This document shows, in pieces, positions 6,619 through 8,030 of a DNA stretch of 8,030 nucleotides. Position 1 is the first letter of the stretch. Every line of letters starts with the position of its first letter. Origin of the DNA: Clostridiales bacterium UBA6330 (lineage in GTDB: Bacteria; Bacillota; Clostridia; Oscillospirales; CAG-272); NCBI GenBank assembly GCA_002438075.1, contig DJSQ01000150.1:1-8030 (forward strand). The letters are read 5' to 3'. A program made the translations under genes and the position numbers. The notes below the pieces were generated by a model. The model saw only the letters and a program-made list of their open reading frames with translations. It did not search any database and was not told the DNA's origin.

Positions 6619-6826
6619 AAGCGCGAAGCCGCACTTTGTAACAAATCTATACCTCCCAAAACAAACAAAAACTTCCCCCAGGAGCACCCGCCCAAAGCAA
6701 AGCGAAACAAATCTTTGCCATGTAAGGGCGGGTGCTCTTGGGGGAAGTTCTCGGGAGGTCAGGGAGGTTTGGAGGGTAGGACCCCCTCTCCGAAAGAGGG
6801 GGTCCTGCGCCTCCAAGGTCTTTCCC
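6619..6826 (+). repeat. Dispersed structured repeat, copy 2 (complete, two hairpins)
   Basis: About 208 bases. After a leader GCGCGAAGCCGCAC comes ACCTCCC (6651-6657), which can pair with GGGAGGT (6762-6768). It encloses a 24-bp stem 6670-6693/6726-6749 with one G:U pair and a 32-base A-rich loop. A second hairpin occupies 6769-6816: outer arms TTGGAGG/CCTCCAA, inner 11-bp stem 6779-6789/6795-6805, loop CCGAA. It ends with CCAAGGTCTTTCCCT. It matches copy 3 across the whole shared span and copy 1 over the second hairpin. It overlaps the 3' end of the SLOG gene. No transposase, terminal inverted repeat or target duplication is evident, so mobility is unproven. Confidence 0.9.
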
Positions 6827-7223
6827 TACCAACCACATCGGCTTTATCTACCATATAACGATTTCGGATAAAAAAGCAAGTACCGGTGTAATGCTTTGAA
6901 GTAATCACGGAAAAATCGGCGGAGGTCAGAATCCGATACCGACGTTTTTGGTCGGATTTTTTCCACTGATCAGCCTGCCCGGGAAACGGTATTACACATT
7001 CCAGTGATAGCTTCGGATTCTTTTCCCGCAGTGCAAGAATATCTTCCGCCACCCATGTATCAAAGCCGCGTGCAACACCTGATATGAATTGCGTACAGTC
7101 CCGTTCAATCAATCGTATAATAACTCGATTCAATATCTCTCGAAATGCGAGATAGTGCGCATCTCGTCTGTTTTCATGAAAAGGCATTTTCTCCGGACGA
7201 TAGCCTGTAAAAGCAACAACCAT
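6759..7223 (-). CDS. SLOG/DUF1273 (YpsA-like) protein, C-terminus replaced by a repeat
   Basis: A 154-residue frame starting at ATG 7223 with CAGGAG 8 bases upstream. Residues 1-131 match the SLOG/DUF1273 family: FTGYRPEKMPF (5-15), FISGVARGFDTWVAEDIL (46-63), ECVIPFPGQADQW (75-87), then YTGTCFFIRNRYMVDKADVV (112-131). These proteins have a Rossmann-like nucleotide-binding fold. Family members such as YpsA (about 180 residues) continue with a DG...GGT...YA segment that helps form the nucleotide pocket; here it is absent. From about residue 134 the frame runs into the repeat and reads RRRTPSFGEGVLPSKPP, a by-product of repeat sequence. The gene is probably inactive or altered, although its promoter and start are intact. 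It is divergent from an XRE regulator. Confidence 0.82.
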   Translation of the reverse strand: MVVAFTGYRPEKMPFHENRRDAHYLAFREILNRVIIRLIERDCTQFISGVARGFDTWVAEDILALREKNPKLSLECVIPFPGQADQWKKSDQKRRYRILTSADFSVITSKHYTGTCFFIRNRYMVDKADVVGRERPWRRRTPSFGEGVLPSKPP

Positions 7224-7257
7224 TTGTTTTACTCCTGAAACCGATATTTATGCTTTG

Positions 7258-7286
7258 ATTATAGCACAAATTTCCTTAATTTGCAA
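7258..7286 (-). promoter_or_regulatory. Extended -10 promoter of the SLOG gene, with internal dyad
   Basis: On the minus strand, -35 TTGCAA (7281-7286), 17-base spacer, TGTGC and -10 TATAAT (7258-7263). A dyad CAAATT-TCCTT-AATTTG (7267-7283) spans the spacer and touches the -35, a position where a bound repressor would block polymerase. The adjacent divergent XRE protein is the obvious candidate, by inference. Confidence 0.75.
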
Positions 7287-7313
7287 CAGATAGTTATTGC
7301 CGTAATCCTAATA

Positions 7314-7347
7314 TTTACTGTAAAAAGTGTAGAATCTGTATTATACT
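7314..7347 (+). promoter_or_regulatory. Weak promoter and possible operator of the XRE regulator gene
   Basis: -10 TATACT (7342-7347). No good -35 exists at 16-18 bases; the region there (7314-7324) is the palindrome TTTAC-T-GTAAA. A weak -35 overlapped by a dyad would fit autoregulation, but this is inference from position. Confidence 0.45.
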
Positions 7348-7383
7348 AAAAGGGAGATGAAAATAACAAAAGGCGGTTACGAT

Positions 7384-7719
7384 ATGAATAGCGCGTTGAT
7401 TGGAAAACGAATTCGAGCCATAAGAGAGGAAAGAGGATGGAAGCAAGAGGTCTTTGCCGAAAAAGTCGGGCTTAGCCCGACCTATATCGGAATGATTGAA
7501 CGCGGAGAAAAGATTCCGAAGCTGGAAACCTTTGTCCGCATTGCGAATGTGTTGAACGTATCAGCCGACCTATTGCTTGCGGATGTCCTGCAAGCCGAAT
7601 CCTTTGTGGACACCTCCGCCCGAGCCGCAGCAATCAACGCGCTTGACCCCGCAGGTCGGGAACGGATTTACGATGTGATAGACACCTTGCTCCGACATGA
7701 GAAAAAAGCAAAGAAATAA
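7384..7719 (+). CDS. XRE-family helix-turn-helix transcriptional regulator
   Basis: A 111-residue DNA-binding protein. The ATG at 7384 is preferred over the in-frame ATG at 7357: AAAGGCGG lies 7 bases before 7384, while the GGGAG before 7357 is almost abutting, and HTH_3 homology begins at LIGKRIRAIREERG. The HTH domain spans about residues 6-66: WKQEVFAEKVGLS (helix 2), PTYIGMIERGEKIPKLETF (recognition helix and following turn), VRIANVLNVSADLLL. The C-terminal part (about 70-111) is a short helical region with AINALDPAGRERIYDVIDTLL and a lysine tail, probably for dimerisation. Base use is closer to the GC-rich part of the window than to the nuclease gene. It is divergent from the SLOG gene and likely acts on the shared control region. 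A strong terminator follows. Confidence 0.93.
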   Translation: MNSALIGKRIRAIREERGWKQEVFAEKVGLSPTYIGMIERGEKIPKLETFVRIANVLNVSADLLLADVLQAESFVDTSARAAAINALDPAGRERIYDVIDTLLRHEKKAKK

Positions 7720-7753
7720 AGATACCGCTTTTCCCTGCCCCGCCCCTATAACA

Positions 7754-7790
7754 AAAGAGCCGCCCGACCTTCCAAGGTCGGCGGCTCTTT
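7754..7790 (+). terminator. Rho-independent terminator of the XRE regulator gene
   Basis: Stem AAAGAGCCGCC (7754-7764) with GGCGGCTCTTT (7780-7790), then one bulged C (7765), then GACCTT/AAGGTC (7766-7771/7774-7779) closing on a tiny loop. It ends in TTTCC. The A-rich left flank means it could also work on the minus strand for a gene arriving from beyond the window. Confidence 0.88.
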
Positions 7791-7845
7791 CCTCTCGCAA
7801 AGCACATATCCCCGTATCTCTATAAAACCCAAACCGCTTTCAAAA

Positions 7846-8030
7846 GAGCGCGATAGCCGCACTCTGCAACAAATCCATACCTCCCAAACCGACAAAAACT
7901 TCCCCCAAGAGCACCCGCCCTCAAACAAAGCAAAACAAAATCTTCGCTCTGTAAGGGCGGGTGTTCTTGGGGGAAGTTCGGGGAGGATGAGGGAGGTTTG
8001 GAGGGAGAAGGGACCCCCTCCGAAAGGGGG
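7846..8030 (+). repeat. Dispersed structured repeat, copy 3 (cut by the window end)
   Basis: It aligns with copy 2 from GCGCGATAGCCGCAC onward. ACCTCCC (7879-7885) can pair with GGGAGGT (7991-7997). The 24-bp stem is 7897-7920/7955-7978 with one G:U pair at a different position from copy 2, and a 34-base loop, two bases longer than in copy 2. The second hairpin starts with TTGGAGG (7998-8004) and CCCCCT-CCGAA-AGGGGG (8014-8030), then the window ends. The bases between the regulator's terminator and this copy (7791-7845) hold nothing I can name. Confidence 0.88.

Noticed and set aside
6441..6816. Minus-strand frames across repeat copy 2 (products with GGCSWGKFL or MEAQDPLFRRGG)
   Set aside because: They are translations of the repeat. 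The matching frame in copy 3 (7746-7928) shares GGCSWGKFL, but loop indels of one and two bases break frame conservation, and substitutions follow base pairing, not codons.
5472..7719. Nuclease-like, SLOG and XRE genes as one defence operon
   Set aside because: Each has its own promoter, the SLOG gene is truncated, a repeat separates it from the nuclease gene, and the XRE gene is divergent; co-function is not supported beyond proximity.
7754..7790. The CCAAGGTC inside the regulator's terminator as a fragment of the dispersed repeat
   Set aside because: Only eight bases are shared and the string is needed for the terminator stem; chance is sufficient.
1..8030. CRISPR array, tRNA, rRNA or transposase
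   Set aside because: There are no regularly spaced short repeats, no cloverleaf or rRNA-like sequence, and no DDE or tyrosine-recombinase protein; the dispersed repeats are three long copies, not an array.

Overview
The window looks like a chromosomal segment of a gut-type, moderately GC-rich Bacillota, probably a clostridial lineage such as Oscillospirales or a relative. The grounds are SigA-like promoters (TTGACA/TATAAT, 17-bp spacers), GGAGG-type ribosome binding sites, use of GTG and TTG starts, a cytoplasmic GH36 alpha-galactosidase and small DUF2752/DUF4190 membrane proteins. Taxonomy is inference only; there is no rRNA or marker gene.

Layout. (1) 1-2261: a complete GH36 alpha-galactosidase on the minus strand, followed at its 3' end (positions 1-57) by the tail of a structured repeat. 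(2) 2262-3150: divergent promoters, then an unrecognised 241-residue polytopic membrane protein with a cysteine-rich tail, ending at a bidirectional terminator (3161-3188). (3) 3204-4295: a divergent pair, a DUF4190-like two-TM protein (minus) and a DUF2752 protein (plus), expressed from back-to-back extended -10 promoters. The DUF2752 stop codon lies in the loop of a strong terminator. (4) 4336-5430: a GT4-type glycosyltransferase starting 22 bases after that terminator's U-tract. A hairpin separates it from the next, convergent gene. (5) 5472-7383: a visibly AT-richer stretch on the minus strand, probably acquired. It holds a multi-zinc-ribbon protein with a PD-(D/E)XK-like nuclease domain, and a SLOG/DUF1273 (YpsA-like) gene whose 3' end is replaced by the repeat. 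(6) 7384-7719: a divergent XRE-type HTH regulator with its own terminator. (7) 7846-8030: another copy of the repeat, running off the window.

The most distinctive signal is the dispersed repeat, with copies at 1-57 (tail only), 6619-6826 and 7846-8030 (cut by the window end), all in the same orientation. It is built of a 24-bp long-stem hairpin followed by a 48-base hairpin. Differences between copies keep the pairing, including three fully compensated base pairs between the copies at 1-48 and 6769-6816, while the loops vary in sequence and length. That argues for a structured, non-coding element rather than a gene. Two copies lie at the 3' end of minus-strand genes, and one of these truncates the SLOG gene.

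How the genes work together: the alpha-galactosidase acts alone on alpha-galactosides taken up by a transporter outside the window. The DUF4190/DUF2752 pair shares a control region. SLOG and HTH share a 160-base divergent control region with two short dyads, which suggests that the HTH protein regulates one or both. I see no tRNA, rRNA, CRISPR array or transposase.
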